A stretch of DNA of 64,000 nucleotides from Janthinobacterium sp. 1_2014MBL_MicDiv (GTDB lineage Bacteria > Pseudomonadota > Gammaproteobacteria > Burkholderiales > Burkholderiaceae_D), in contig NZ_CP011319.1 of the NCBI RefSeq assembly GCF_001865675.1, forward strand, positions 5,642,001-5,706,000, written 5' to 3'. Below, one piece after another: positions 50,997 through 59,884 of this stretch (the stretch's first letter is position 1; each line of letters begins with the position of its first letter). The notes under the pieces were generated by a model. That model was not told the DNA's origin. It made no database searches and saw only the letters and a program-made list of their open reading frames with translations. A program made the translations under genes and the position numbers.

Positions 50997-52172
50997 ATGA
51001 AACGTCTGCTGCATCCGCTGACGCCCTCCCCGGGCGCAGCTCAGTTTGAAAACGCGCCTGAAAACTATGTCGACCCGACTTTTTCCGCCACCGTCATCGC
51101 CTGGCAAAAGCAGCATGGCCGCCACGCGCTGCCGTGGCAAAACACGCGCGATGCCTACCTGATCTGGCTGTCAGAAATCATGCTGCAGCAAACGCAGGTC
51201 ACCGCCGTGCTCGGCTATTACGCGCGCTTTCTCGAACGCTTTCCCACCCTGCGCGAGCTGGCCGACGCGCCCGTGGAAGACGTGATGGCGCAATGGAGCG
51301 GCCTCGGCTACTACACGCGGGCGCGCAACCTGCACAAATGCGCGCAACGCGTGGTGGCCGAATACGACGGCATCTTCCCCAGCGACCCGGCCCTGCTGGC
51401 CGAGCTGCCCGGCATCGGCCGCTCGACGGCCGCCGCCATTTCCGCGTTCTCCAGCGGCACGCGTGCAGCCATCATGGACGGCAACGTCAAGCGTGTCTTT
51501 GCGCGCACGTTTGGCATCGACGCCTATCCAGGCGAGAAACGGGTCGAGGAAGCCATGTGGCGGCGCGCCGAAGCCCTGCTGCCGGAAACGGGCATCGAAG
51601 CCTACACCCAGGGCTTGATGGACTTTGGCGCCACCCTGTGCACGCGCAGCAGCCCCGATTGCGGCCGCTGTCCGCTGCAGCCGCGCTGCGTGGCCTACGC
51701 CACCAACCGCACCAAGGACCTGCCCGTGCGCAAGCCGAAGAAAACCAGTCCGGAAAAGCATGCCGTCATGCTGGTCGTCATCGACGACGGCCAGGTGCTG
51801 CTGGAACAGCGGCCCGGCTCCGGCATCTGGGGCGGCCTGCTGTCGCTGCCCGAGCTGGACGGCCACGTGCTGGCCGGCGAAGCCGCACCACGCGCCATCG
51901 ACGAGGGTGCGCTGGCGCGCGCCGTGGCGCCCTTCGGCGAAATCGAGACGCAGGAGCGCTTGCTGCCTATCGTTCACGTCTTCACGCACTACAAGCTGCA
52001 CATCGTGCCCTGTCGCATCACCCTGGCGCGGCGCCTGGCGCTGGCAGGGGAAGCGTCCCACGTCTGGTATGACGGCGCCAGGATCGCCGACGCGCCGCTG
52101 CCGGCGCCCATCAAGAAACTGCTGCTGGACCTGTTCGGCGATGCGCGCCAGGCGCAGCGCAGCATGTTCTAG
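50997..52172 (+). CDS. mutY: Adenine DNA glycosylase MutY
   Basis: MutY removes adenine mispaired with 8-oxoguanine. The 391-residue enzyme has WQNTRDAYLIWLSEIMLQQTQV, the helix-hairpin-helix LPGIGRSTAAAISAFSSGTRAAIMDGNVKRVFAR with the catalytic aspartate, and the 4Fe-4S motif CTRSSPDCGRCPLQPRC (C-X6-C-X2-C-X5-C). A C-terminal NUDIX-like 8-oxoG recognition domain follows (HAVMLVVIDDGQVLLEQRPGSGIWGGLLSLPEL). An unusual 28-residue N-terminal extension precedes the core. Its TAG stop overlaps the GTG start of ttrS by one base. Confidence 0.97.
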   Translation: MKRLLHPLTPSPGAAQFENAPENYVDPTFSATVIAWQKQHGRHALPWQNTRDAYLIWLSEIMLQQTQVTAVLGYYARFLERFPTLRELADAPVEDVMAQWSGLGYYTRARNLHKCAQRVVAEYDGIFPSDPALLAELPGIGRSTAAAISAFSSGTRAAIMDGNVKRVFARTFGIDAYPGEKRVEEAMWRRAEALLPETGIEAYTQGLMDFGATLCTRSSPDCGRCPLQPRCVAYATNRTKDLPVRKPKKTSPEKHAVMLVVIDDGQVLLEQRPGSGIWGGLLSLPELDGHVLAGEAAPRAIDEGALARAVAPFGEIETQERLLPIVHVFTHYKLHIVPCRITLARRLALAGEASHVWYDGARIADAPLPAPIKKLLLDLFGDARQAQRSMF

Positions 52173-53977
52173 TGCGGCGTTTTGTACTGCTCGCGCTGGC
52201 GGCGCTGTGCCTGCACGGCGCCCATGCCGCGGATGACCTGCCCGAGGTGCGCATCGGTGTGCTGGCCTACAAGGGCGGCGACGCCGTGCAGCAGGACTGG
52301 TCGTACGTGACGCGCCACCTGCAGGCCAGCATTCCCGGCGTGCGCTTCGTGCTGGTCGACTATGACCAGGCGGGATTGACGCGCGCCGTGCAGTCGCAAA
52401 CGATCGCCTTTGCCGTCACCAGCAGCGGCCATTACGTGGCGCTCGAACACAGCGACGGCGCCAGCCGCATCGCCACGCTCGAATCGCCGTGGACGGATAC
52501 GCCGCGCCTGGCCATCGGCTCGGCCATCGTGGTGCGCAGCTCGTCGCCGCTGCATGACCTGGCCGACCTCGCGGACAAGAACGTGATGGCGGTGGCGCCT
52601 GACGCCTTCGGCGGCTACCAGATCGCCGCGCGCGAATTGCGCGAAGCGGGCCTCGATCCCGCGCACGATTTCGCCAGCCTGCGCTACAGCGGCTTCCCCT
52701 CGCAACAGATCGTCGAGGCAGTGCGCGCCGGCCGCATGGATGCGGGCATCGTGCGTACCTGTTTGCTCGAGCAGATGGTGGCGCGCGGCGAAGTGCAGGC
52801 AGACGAGCTGCGCGTGATCACGACGCGCCCGGTACCCGGTTTTCGCTGCGCCACCTCGTCGCGGCTGTATCCGGACTGGCCGTTCGTGGCCTTGCGCCAG
52901 ACGCCGGCGCCGCTGGCCAAGCAGGTGGCGCTGGCCCTGCTGGCCATGCCGCGCACCAGCGAAGGCTACAGCTGGACGGTGCCCAGCGATTACCAGATCG
53001 TCGATGAACTGTTCCGCGAACTGCGCATCGGTCCCTACGCCTACCTGGACAAGCTGACCTTCGAGACGGCGCTGCGCCGCTACTGGGGCTGGATGCTGCT
53101 GGTGCTGGCCCTGCTCGTTGCGTGGGCCGTGCACACGGTACGCGTGGAATACCTGGTCAGCCGGCGCACGGAGCAGCTGCGCGCGGCCCAGCACCAGCAG
53201 CGCGCGCTGGAAGAACAGGCGCGCCAGCGCCAGGCCACGCTCGATCACACAGCGCGCCTGGCGATCCTGGGCGAAATGGCCAGCGCCATCGCCCACGAAT
53301 TGAACCAGCCGCTGGCGGCCATCGGCAATTTCGCGCGCGGCATGGCGCGCCGCATCGCCGCCGGCCGCCTCGATGCGGCGCCGTTGCTGGACGGCGCGCA
53401 GGAAATCGCCACGCAAAGCGAGCGCGCCGGCGCCATCATCCGGCATATTCGCGCGATGGCGCAAAAGCGTCCCGCGCACAGCACGGCCTTCGCCCTGGCC
53501 GACGCCGTGGAGCAAGCCGTAGCCCTGTTCCGCGCCGCCCATCCGCAAGCGAACATCCGCTGGTCTCGCGAGGCCGCCAGCCCCGCCGTGCGCGTGCTGG
53601 CCGACCCGCAGCAAGTGCAGCAGGTGCTGCTGAACCTGCTCAAGAATGCGCTCGATGCGCAGATGGAAAACGACAATCCCGAGCACGCCATCGGCGTGCT
53701 GCTGCACCGCGAAAACGGCGCCTGCATGGTGGCCGTGCGCGACGCCGGCTGCGGCCTCGCCACGGAACAGATGGCGCGCCTGTTCGAACCGTTTTTCACC
53801 ACCAAGGCAGAAGGGCTGGGCCTGGGCATGTCGCTCAGTAAAAGCATCATCGAATCGTTCGGTGGCAGCCTGTCGGCCCACGCCAACGCCGATGCGCCGG
53901 GCTTGACGGTCTGGTTCCGCCTGCCCGAAGATAGCAATATGGAAGCAGACCAGGAAAGACACGAGGAAACACCATGA
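52172..53977 (+). CDS. ttrS: Tetrathionate-type sensor histidine kinase TtrS
   Basis: A 601-residue membrane kinase. After a signal peptide (MRRFVLLALAALCLHGAHA) comes a periplasmic phosphonate-binding-like domain (about 25-300, VRIGVLAYKGGDAVQQDWSYVTRHLQASIPGVRF), the hallmark of TtrS. A transmembrane helix (about 310-330), a coiled coil, and HisKA with the phospho-accepting histidine 375 in IAHELNQPLAAIGNF follow. The HATPase domain has NLLKNALDAQ, DAGCGL and GLGLGMSLSKSIIESFGG. It starts with GTG overlapping the mutY stop, so its translation is probably coupled to mutY. ttrR overlaps its 3' end by four bases. The ligand is inferred from the ttrBCA genes nearby. Confidence 0.88.
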   Translation: MRRFVLLALAALCLHGAHAADDLPEVRIGVLAYKGGDAVQQDWSYVTRHLQASIPGVRFVLVDYDQAGLTRAVQSQTIAFAVTSSGHYVALEHSDGASRIATLESPWTDTPRLAIGSAIVVRSSSPLHDLADLADKNVMAVAPDAFGGYQIAARELREAGLDPAHDFASLRYSGFPSQQIVEAVRAGRMDAGIVRTCLLEQMVARGEVQADELRVITTRPVPGFRCATSSRLYPDWPFVALRQTPAPLAKQVALALLAMPRTSEGYSWTVPSDYQIVDELFRELRIGPYAYLDKLTFETALRRYWGWMLLVLALLVAWAVHTVRVEYLVSRRTEQLRAAQHQQRALEEQARQRQATLDHTARLAILGEMASAIAHELNQPLAAIGNFARGMARRIAAGRLDAAPLLDGAQEIATQSERAGAIIRHIRAMAQKRPAHSTAFALADAVEQAVALFRAAHPQANIRWSREAASPAVRVLADPQQVQQVLLNLLKNALDAQMENDNPEHAIGVLLHRENGACMVAVRDAGCGLATEQMARLFEPFFTTKAEGLGLGMSLSKSIIESFGGSLSAHANADAPGLTVWFRLPEDSNMEADQERHEETP

Positions 53978-54588
53978 ATGAAAGCGATGCCATCATCTTT
54001 GTCGTCGACGACGACGCCGCCATGCGGCGCTCGCTGGCCTACCTGTTCGACTCGGCCGGCTGGAAAGTGGAGACGTTCGAGTCGGCGCGCGACTTCCTGC
54101 AGCGTTACGATGGCCATGCGCCCGGCTGCCTGCTGCTCGACGTGCGCATGCCGCTGATGAGCGGACTCGAACTGCAGCAGGAACTGTCGCGCCACGCCAT
54201 CTCCCTGCCCGTGATTTTTTTGAGCGGCCACGGCGACCTGGCCATGGCCGTGCAGACGATGAAGGCGGGCGCCTGCGATTTCCTGGAAAAACCGTGCAAG
54301 GACCAGGTACTGCTCGACGCCGTGACGCGCGCCGTGGCCCGCAGCCTGGACGAAGGCCGCAGCGCCGCCAGCACGCATACGGCACAGGCGACGCTGGCGA
54401 CATTGACGGCGCGCGAGCGCGAAGTGGCGCTGCTGATGGCCGAAGGCAAGGCCTCCAAAGTCATCGCCCGCGAGCTGGGCATCAGCGACAAGACGGTGCA
54501 GGTGCACCGCCATAACACGATGGAAAAACTGGGCCTGCATTCAGCAGCCGAGGTGGCCCGGCTGCTGATGGCCGGCGGACAAATCTAG
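53974..54588 (+). CDS. ttrR: Two-component response regulator TtrR (FixJ/LuxR type)
   Basis: A 204-residue regulator with a receiver domain (VVDDDAAMRRSLAYLFDSAGW; phosphorylated D56 in LLLDVRMPLMSG; lysine 106 in DFLEKPCKD) and a LuxR-type helix-turn-helix (LTAREREVALLMAEGKASKVIARELGISDKTVQVHRHNTMEKLGLHSAAEVARLL, about 136-195). It is the partner of TtrS and should activate ttrBCA. It starts inside the ttrS end (ATGA). Its stop overlaps the stop of ttrA on the opposite strand by four bases. Confidence 0.9.
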   Translation: MNESDAIIFVVDDDAAMRRSLAYLFDSAGWKVETFESARDFLQRYDGHAPGCLLLDVRMPLMSGLELQQELSRHAISLPVIFLSGHGDLAMAVQTMKAGACDFLEKPCKDQVLLDAVTRAVARSLDEGRSAASTHTAQATLATLTAREREVALLMAEGKASKVIARELGISDKTVQVHRHNTMEKLGLHSAAEVARLLMAGGQI

Positions 54589-57500
54589 GCCCGCACGATA
54601 CGCGCCGGCAGTCCCTGCCGCACCGACGTGCCCGAGACGGGATCGACAAACACGTTCTTGTCGCCGCGGCTCGGGTCCGTCAAACCCAGGTCATTCAAGT
54701 TGATGCCGGCGCCGATGGCCGGCTCGTCGGGCTGGCGCAGCTTGCCGATGCGGTGGGCCCTTGCGCCGTGCTCCTTGTGGCCGAAGCCATGTTCGACGGC
54801 GATCACGCCACGCTGCACGCCATGGCGCAGCATCACCGTGGCCCTGGCCCTGCCGCCCGGCGTTTCCAGATAGATCTCGTCGCCATTTTCCAGCTTCAGC
54901 CGCGCCGCATCGTCGGGATGCACGGCGACGGGATTGTCGGGATGGATGCCGCGCAGGCGCCGCGCGCCGATGCTGTACGAGTTTTGCAGCGCCGATTTGA
55001 AGCTGATCAACTCGAACGGCCACTCGCTGGCCGGATACGCCTTGCGCACGGGCGTGCCATCGGCAAACGCCGCCACGCGCCAGGCGGGCGTACCGGGAAA
55101 ACGCTTGCCACTCAAGCTGTTCTTGCTCACGCCCAGGCCCTCGTTGTACAGCATCATCGGTTTCAGATAACGGTGCGTGGACCAGTCCTGCGGATACGGC
55201 GTTTCGTCCGCGGCCGGCGCGGGAACGACCGGCGCCTTGGGGTTCGCCGGCGGCGGCAGGCGCAGGCCGAACATCTCGCCATAGCTCTGGTAGCGCCCTC
55301 CCCGCGCCAGCATGAAGGCCACCTTGCGCCACTCCTCCGGCTTCAAGGTGCGTTCCAGTTCCGGGCGGATGCGGGCCACGCCGGAAAGCGCAATATCGTC
55401 GTCGCTCGCCTCCGGCACTGGCGTTTTTCCTTGCCAGGCGATGTTGGCGCCGCCGCGCAGATACCAGTCTTCCGCGCATTGCAGTGGGAAGCGCCGGCCC
55501 TCCATATCCTGCAAGGCCTCGGGGCCGAAGCCAGGCAAGTCCATCGTTTTCGCCAGCGCGATGAAGAACGATTCCATGCAGATGGTCTGGCCATCGGGCG
55601 TCTTGTGCACGCGCGGTTCGGCCACCGGCCAGCGCGCCGTGCTCATCTTGACTGGCATGCCGCCCCAGGCGCCCGCCCAGCCCCAGCTTTCGTACAGCAA
55701 AGTATCGGGCAGCAGGTAGTCGGCAAAGGCCGAGCTTTCGTTGATGAACGGGTCAATGGCGACGATCAGGGGAATCTTCTTCGGATCGGCCAGTTCCTTG
55801 CCGATCTGCGCGCGCAAGCCCGTGATGCCATACACAGGATTGCAGCTCCACAGTATCAGCGCCTTCAATGTGTACGGATAGCCATTCATGGCGCTGGTCA
55901 GCCACTCGGTAGCCAGCGCGGGCGCGTTCGGATACCACGGCGCCCTGGCCGGATACGCCTTGCCCGCTTCTTTCTTCAGCTTGAATTCCGAGGTTTTCTC
56001 ATATGGCACATTGCGCCCGATCGGCATGCCGGCCGCCTTGATCTCGCCATCGAAACTCTCGAGGTTGTAGCGCGGGCCAGGGCCCGCATCCTTGAAGCTG
56101 CCGCCGTTGACGAGGGTGCCGCCCTTGCGGTTCAGATTGCCGATCAGGGTATTGAGCATGACCAGCGCATACGCGTTATAAAAGCCCGCGCCCGACATCA
56201 TGCCGCCGTGCGCATTGACGGCGGCGCGCTTGCCATGGCTGGTCAGTTCCCGCGCCAGGCCTTCGATGATGTCGCGCGCAATGCCGCAGGCGGCCGCGTA
56301 TTCATCCATGCTGTGGCGCTGCGCTTCCTCGTTGAGCATCGTCATGGCCGTCTTCAGGTGCACGGGCGCGCCGGCGACATCCAGCGGGCCATCGAAGAAC
56401 AGCCGCGCCTCGCCCCTGGCCGCGCTGTGCGGCACGATCGCTTGCGTGGCGGCGTCGATCACGCAGAACGGGTCGCCATCCTTGTAGCGCTCTTCTTCCG
56501 CCAGTTCCACCGCGCCGATATCGGAGCCGCGCAGGTAGCGGCCATCGCGCGGGTGGCCCTTTTCGTTGATGACCAGGTGCGTGGCGTTGCACCAGGCGGC
56601 CTCGCCCGCCGCTTCGGCCACCGTCAGGTTGGGCTGTGCGAGGAAGTGACGGTCATAGCGTTCCTGCTCGATGATCCAGCGTATCATCGCCATGGCCAGC
56701 GCGCCGTCCGTGCCCGGCTTGATCGGTACCCAGCGGCTACGGTCGCCCGCCGCCAGGCTGTCCGCGTTCGTCAGCACAGGGTCGACCACGACGTAGCTGA
56801 AATCGCGCTTGCCCGAGCGGGCCTTGGCGATCAAGGTGCCCTGGCGCTTGAACGGATTGCCCGCATTGCCCGGTGCCGTGCCGACGAAAATGCAAAATTC
56901 CGTGTTTTCCAGGTCCACTTTCGCATGCGGCATTTTCTTCATGTCGCCGAACATGGCGCCCGAGCCGCTGCGGTAGGCGCCGCCGCAATACGAACCATGG
57001 TTGACCAGGTTCAAACTGCCGTACGACTGCTTGAAAAAGCGCGTGCCGAACGCCAGGCGGCCATCGTCGGTGCTGCACATCAGGCCCACCTGGTTCACTT
57101 GCGGGCCCAGTTCCGGCTGCGCCGCATCGATCGGCTTTTCCAGCTCGCGCAAGGCGCGCAAGCCCTGCACGTGGCCTTCGCCAAACAGGTCGCCCCCTTC
57201 CGTCACTTCCTTGACCAATTGGTCAAAGGCGATCGGCTCCCAGCGGCCGCCGCCGCGCGGTCCCACGCGCTTCATGGGCGCCAGCACGCGGAACGGCGAC
57301 TCCATCTGCTCCAGCACGCCGTTGCCGCGGCCGCAAGCGGTGGAGCGGCCTTTCAGCCCCTTTTCCTCGAAGCGCGACAGCGACACGAAGCTGTCGCGTA
57401 TCGGCGTGGCATACGGCAGCGCCGGGTCGGCCGACATGGGGCTGTACGGATTGCCCGCCACGCGCAGCACCTTGCCGCTCTTCTTGTCGAGGCGCACGCG

Positions 57501-57803
57501 CACGCCGCAAAACGTGGTACAGCCCATGCACATGGTGTAGCTCACTTGCTGGTCCGGATTGACGGTCAGCTTGCCCGTGGCCGTGTCGACGGAAAACTCG
57601 GGCGGCAGGGAATTGCCGTGCAGTTTCTGCACAGGTTTATCTTTACCCAGCGCGTGGTCGACCATGCGGCCGGCCGTGGTGGAAAAACTGGCGGCAAACG
57701 CGGCCAGGCCGCCACCGATGGCGCCGTAGCGCAGCAGCTTGCGGCGCTTTTCTTCCTCGGCGCTGCGGTCTTCTTGCGGGTCTGGTGTGGTGTGATCGTT
57801 CAT
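54585..57803 (-). CDS. ttrA: Tetrathionate reductase catalytic subunit TtrA (molybdopterin oxidoreductase)
   Basis: A 1072-residue molybdopterin guanine dinucleotide enzyme. It carries a twin-arginine signal (RRKLLRYGAIGGG, arginines 20-21), a 4Fe-4S site (C92, C95, C99 in MCMGCTTFCGVRV and C157 in STACGRGN), and a probable molybdenum-ligand cysteine C273 in NHGSYCGGAYRSG. Conserved blocks for cofactor binding include VNAHGGMMSGAGFYNAYALVMLN and ALILWSCNPVYG. Large size, TtrB/TtrC partners and TtrSR neighbours point to tetrathionate reduction to thiosulfate in the periplasm. Arsenate or polysulfide reduction remains possible. The ATG at 57803 has GAGAG upstream. It is the last gene of ttrBCA. 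Confidence 0.88.
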   Translation of the reverse strand: MNDHTTPDPQEDRSAEEEKRRKLLRYGAIGGGLAAFAASFSTTAGRMVDHALGKDKPVQKLHGNSLPPEFSVDTATGKLTVNPDQQVSYTMCMGCTTFCGVRVRLDKKSGKVLRVAGNPYSPMSADPALPYATPIRDSFVSLSRFEEKGLKGRSTACGRGNGVLEQMESPFRVLAPMKRVGPRGGGRWEPIAFDQLVKEVTEGGDLFGEGHVQGLRALRELEKPIDAAQPELGPQVNQVGLMCSTDDGRLAFGTRFFKQSYGSLNLVNHGSYCGGAYRSGSGAMFGDMKKMPHAKVDLENTEFCIFVGTAPGNAGNPFKRQGTLIAKARSGKRDFSYVVVDPVLTNADSLAAGDRSRWVPIKPGTDGALAMAMIRWIIEQERYDRHFLAQPNLTVAEAAGEAAWCNATHLVINEKGHPRDGRYLRGSDIGAVELAEEERYKDGDPFCVIDAATQAIVPHSAARGEARLFFDGPLDVAGAPVHLKTAMTMLNEEAQRHSMDEYAAACGIARDIIEGLARELTSHGKRAAVNAHGGMMSGAGFYNAYALVMLNTLIGNLNRKGGTLVNGGSFKDAGPGPRYNLESFDGEIKAAGMPIGRNVPYEKTSEFKLKKEAGKAYPARAPWYPNAPALATEWLTSAMNGYPYTLKALILWSCNPVYGITGLRAQIGKELADPKKIPLIVAIDPFINESSAFADYLLPDTLLYESWGWAGAWGGMPVKMSTARWPVAEPRVHKTPDGQTICMESFFIALAKTMDLPGFGPEALQDMEGRRFPLQCAEDWYLRGGANIAWQGKTPVPEASDDDIALSGVARIRPELERTLKPEEWRKVAFMLARGGRYQSYGEMFGLRLPPPANPKAPVVPAPAADETPYPQDWSTHRYLKPMMLYNEGLGVSKNSLSGKRFPGTPAWRVAAFADGTPVRKAYPASEWPFELISFKSALQNSYSIGARRLRGIHPDNPVAVHPDDAARLKLENGDEIYLETPGGRARATVMLRHGVQRGVIAVEHGFGHKEHGARAHRIGKLRQPDEPAIGAGINLNDLGLTDPSRGDKNVFVDPVSGTSVRQGLPARIVRA

Positions 57804-57813
57804 GATTCTCTCC

Positions 57814-58938
57814 TTAATGCGTGGCCATGGCGGGACGGGTGCGCGCCGCTGCGTGCGACATCGCGGCACGGCCAGCCCATGGCAAAAATTCCAGCATCAG
57901 CAACAGCAGCGCGATCCACAGGCCGGCCGTGCCGATAATCCCCAGCAAGCCGTCGTTCCCCATCGGCAGGTGGTAGTCGTACAGGCCGGCGCCCGTTTTC
58001 GGGATCGTCTGGCCGCCGATGAAGATCGTCCAGCGCATCATCCATGCGCTGTGCAGCGCGATCAGGCCATTGGCCAGGCCGCTCGTGGCAGGACGCCAGA
58101 TGGCCAGCGCCATCGGCACGATGGACGACAGCACGGCCCAGACGGCCGTGAACTGCCATTGCGGCATGCCGGCCACCTGGGTAAATGCCATGCTGTGGCT
58201 GGCGCTCACGCCGGACAGACTGACGAACAGCCAGCCGCCGCCCAGGGCCAGCACCAGCGCCAGCGACAGGGCCAGCGCGCGGTTCAGCGATACTTCGAGC
58301 GCCAGCTCGCGGCCCGGCAGGCAGCGGTTGAACAGCAGCGCCAGGCCAACCGCTCCCACAAAGGCGGTGGCGGCAAACTGCGCCGGCAGGAAGGGCGTGA
58401 ACCACAGCGGACGGGCGCGCACCACCATCACTTCCATGCCCGTGTACAGGCCCACGACGAAGGCGGCCAGCAAGGTGAAGGCGGCGGCGATGACCATGGC
58501 GCGGCGCGAGGCGGCGCCACCGCGTCCCAGCAGGCGATAGGCGAAGGCCAGGCGGTCCTGGCCCTGCCCGCGCGCGGCGAAGTCGCTGCGCAGCGCCAGC
58601 CACGCATACAGCATCAGGCAGCCCAGGTAGAGGGGAATGAAGAACGAGCCCCACGACATCCACGACTGCGGCTGGAAGTAAAGATAGAAGTGGTAGAAGC
58701 GGCCCGGCCCGTGCAGGTCGGCCAGCAGCGCCACGGGCGCCGTCATGCCGCAGACGAGGGACGCCAGCAGCGCGATGCGGCCCAGGCGTTCATACGCCTT
58801 GCGGCCGAAGACGAAGTACGGCAGGGTCAGCATGAAGCTGCCGTAACTGAGGCCGATGAGGAAAAAATACTGCACCGCCCACGGCAGCCATGCCGCTTCG
58901 CGCGTGACGTTGACAATCTCGGTGATGTGGCTGTCCAT
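57814..58938 (-). CDS. ttrC: NrfD/PsrC-family membrane subunit TtrC
   Basis: A 374-residue integral membrane protein with about nine hydrophobic helices, the quinol-oxidising anchor of the reductase. NrfD-family features include WLPWAVQYFFLIGLSYGSFMLTLPYFVFGRKAYERLGRIALLASLVCGMTAPVALLADLHGPGRFYHFYLYFQPQSWMSWGSFFIPLYLG. The last helix is followed by a short histidine/arginine tail. It stands between ttrB (three bases upstream) and ttrA (10 bases downstream), so the three are one operon. Confidence 0.9.
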   Translation of the reverse strand: MDSHITEIVNVTREAAWLPWAVQYFFLIGLSYGSFMLTLPYFVFGRKAYERLGRIALLASLVCGMTAPVALLADLHGPGRFYHFYLYFQPQSWMSWGSFFIPLYLGCLMLYAWLALRSDFAARGQGQDRLAFAYRLLGRGGAASRRAMVIAAAFTLLAAFVVGLYTGMEVMVVRARPLWFTPFLPAQFAATAFVGAVGLALLFNRCLPGRELALEVSLNRALALSLALVLALGGGWLFVSLSGVSASHSMAFTQVAGMPQWQFTAVWAVLSSIVPMALAIWRPATSGLANGLIALHSAWMMRWTIFIGGQTIPKTGAGLYDYHLPMGNDGLLGIIGTAGLWIALLLLMLEFLPWAGRAAMSHAAARTRPAMATH

Positions 58939-58941
58939 GGT

Positions 58942-59652
58942 TTATTTCCCGTGTTTGCTTGGTTGCCAAAGAGTCGCCTCGCCCTCGACGTGGCCGGCGA
59001 AGCGCGTGTCCAGTCCCAGGTAAAACACGTGGGGCTGGGTACCCTGCTCGGGTTTCAGCACCTTCACCTTGTTCTCGGTGAGCAGCTGGTGCACCATGCT
59101 TTCCGGGTCATTCAGGTCGCCGAAGATGCGCGCGCCGCCCACGCAGGTTTCCACGCAGGCCGGCAGCAGCCCTTCGTCGACGCGGTGCGCGCAGAACGTG
59201 CATTTGTCGGCCTTGCCCGTTTCATGGTTGATGAAGCGCGCGTCGTACGGGCAGGCCTGCACGCAGTAGGCGCACCCGACGCAGCGGTCGCCGTCGACGA
59301 CGACGACGCCATCCTTGCGCTGGAACGTGGCGCCCACGGGACAGACGGGAATGCAGGGAGGATTGGCGCAGTGGTTGCACAGGCGCGGCAGCATGTAGGT
59401 GCCGCAGCGGTTCTCTTCCTTGACTTCATAGGTCGAGACGATGGTGCGGAAGCTGTTTTCCGGCACGGCGTTTTCCATGATGCAGGAGACCGTGCATGCC
59501 TGGCAGCCGATGCATTTCTGCACGTCGACCACCATCGCCCAGCGCTGTCCGCCCTCGCCCTTCGTTGCAGCCTTGCTGGGCAGCGGCGCGATGGCGGCGC
59601 CGATGGTGACGGCTGGCAGGGCGCGCAAGAAACTGCGGCGCGATTCGATCAT
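58942..59652 (-). CDS. ttrB: 4Fe-4S ferredoxin-type electron-transfer subunit TtrB
   Basis: A 236-residue iron-sulfur protein with a twin-arginine signal (RRSFLRALP, arginines 5-6) and four cysteine clusters: CIGCQACTVSC, CNHCANPPCIPVCP, CVGCAYCVQACP and CTFCAHRVDEGLLPACVETC. Together they provide 16 ligands for four 4Fe-4S centres. It carries electrons from TtrC to TtrA on the periplasmic face. The ATG at 59652 begins the Tat signal. It opens ttrBCA; the 136 bases upstream hold no clear FNR site. Confidence 0.92.
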   Translation of the reverse strand: MIESRRSFLRALPAVTIGAAIAPLPSKAATKGEGGQRWAMVVDVQKCIGCQACTVSCIMENAVPENSFRTIVSTYEVKEENRCGTYMLPRLCNHCANPPCIPVCPVGATFQRKDGVVVVDGDRCVGCAYCVQACPYDARFINHETGKADKCTFCAHRVDEGLLPACVETCVGGARIFGDLNDPESMVHQLLTENKVKVLKPEQGTQPHVFYLGLDTRFAGHVEGEATLWQPSKHGK

Positions 59653-59788
59653 GGCACTCTCCTTGACGATGGGCGGCAAGCCCTTGTTGACTTGCTGCCA
59701 TGATAGAAAAGAAGGTGCTACGAGGGTATTGGGGTGATCGGGTGGGAAGCTAGATGATCATGCCAATTGACAGGACCGAAAATGCGGA

Positions 59789-59884
59789 GTAGGTCGGATT
59801 AGCGCGCAAGCGCGTAATCCGACAACCTTGTTGGCAGGGATGGTGGTGGTGTCGGGTTACGCCGTTCCGGCTAACCCGACCTAC
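59789..59884. repeat. REPIN-like double palindrome overlapping the dgt stop codon
   Basis: A 96-base element is bounded by inverted ends GTAGGTCGGATTAG (59789-59802) and CTAACCCGACCTAC (59871-59884), matching at 13 of 14 bases. Each half is itself a hairpin: GTCGGATTA.../...TAATCCGAC on the left and GTCGGGTTA.../...TAACCCGAC on the right. Two mirror-image REP hairpins around a short spacer are the layout of REPINs/BIMEs, non-autonomous repeats moved by RAYT transposases. Its last four bases include the TAG stop of dgt (59881-59883 on the plus strand). Confidence 0.85.

Noticed and set aside
54585..59652. Arsenate respiration (arr) operon instead of ttr
   Set aside because: The TtrS-type phosphonate-binding-like sensor, the order B-C-A and the NrfD anchor fit tetrathionate reductase better; no arsenic resistance genes are nearby. 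Not fully excluded.
59653..59788. FNR or sigma-54 site upstream of ttrB
   Set aside because: No TTGAT-N4-ATCAA and no correctly spaced TGGCA/TTGC pair could be found.
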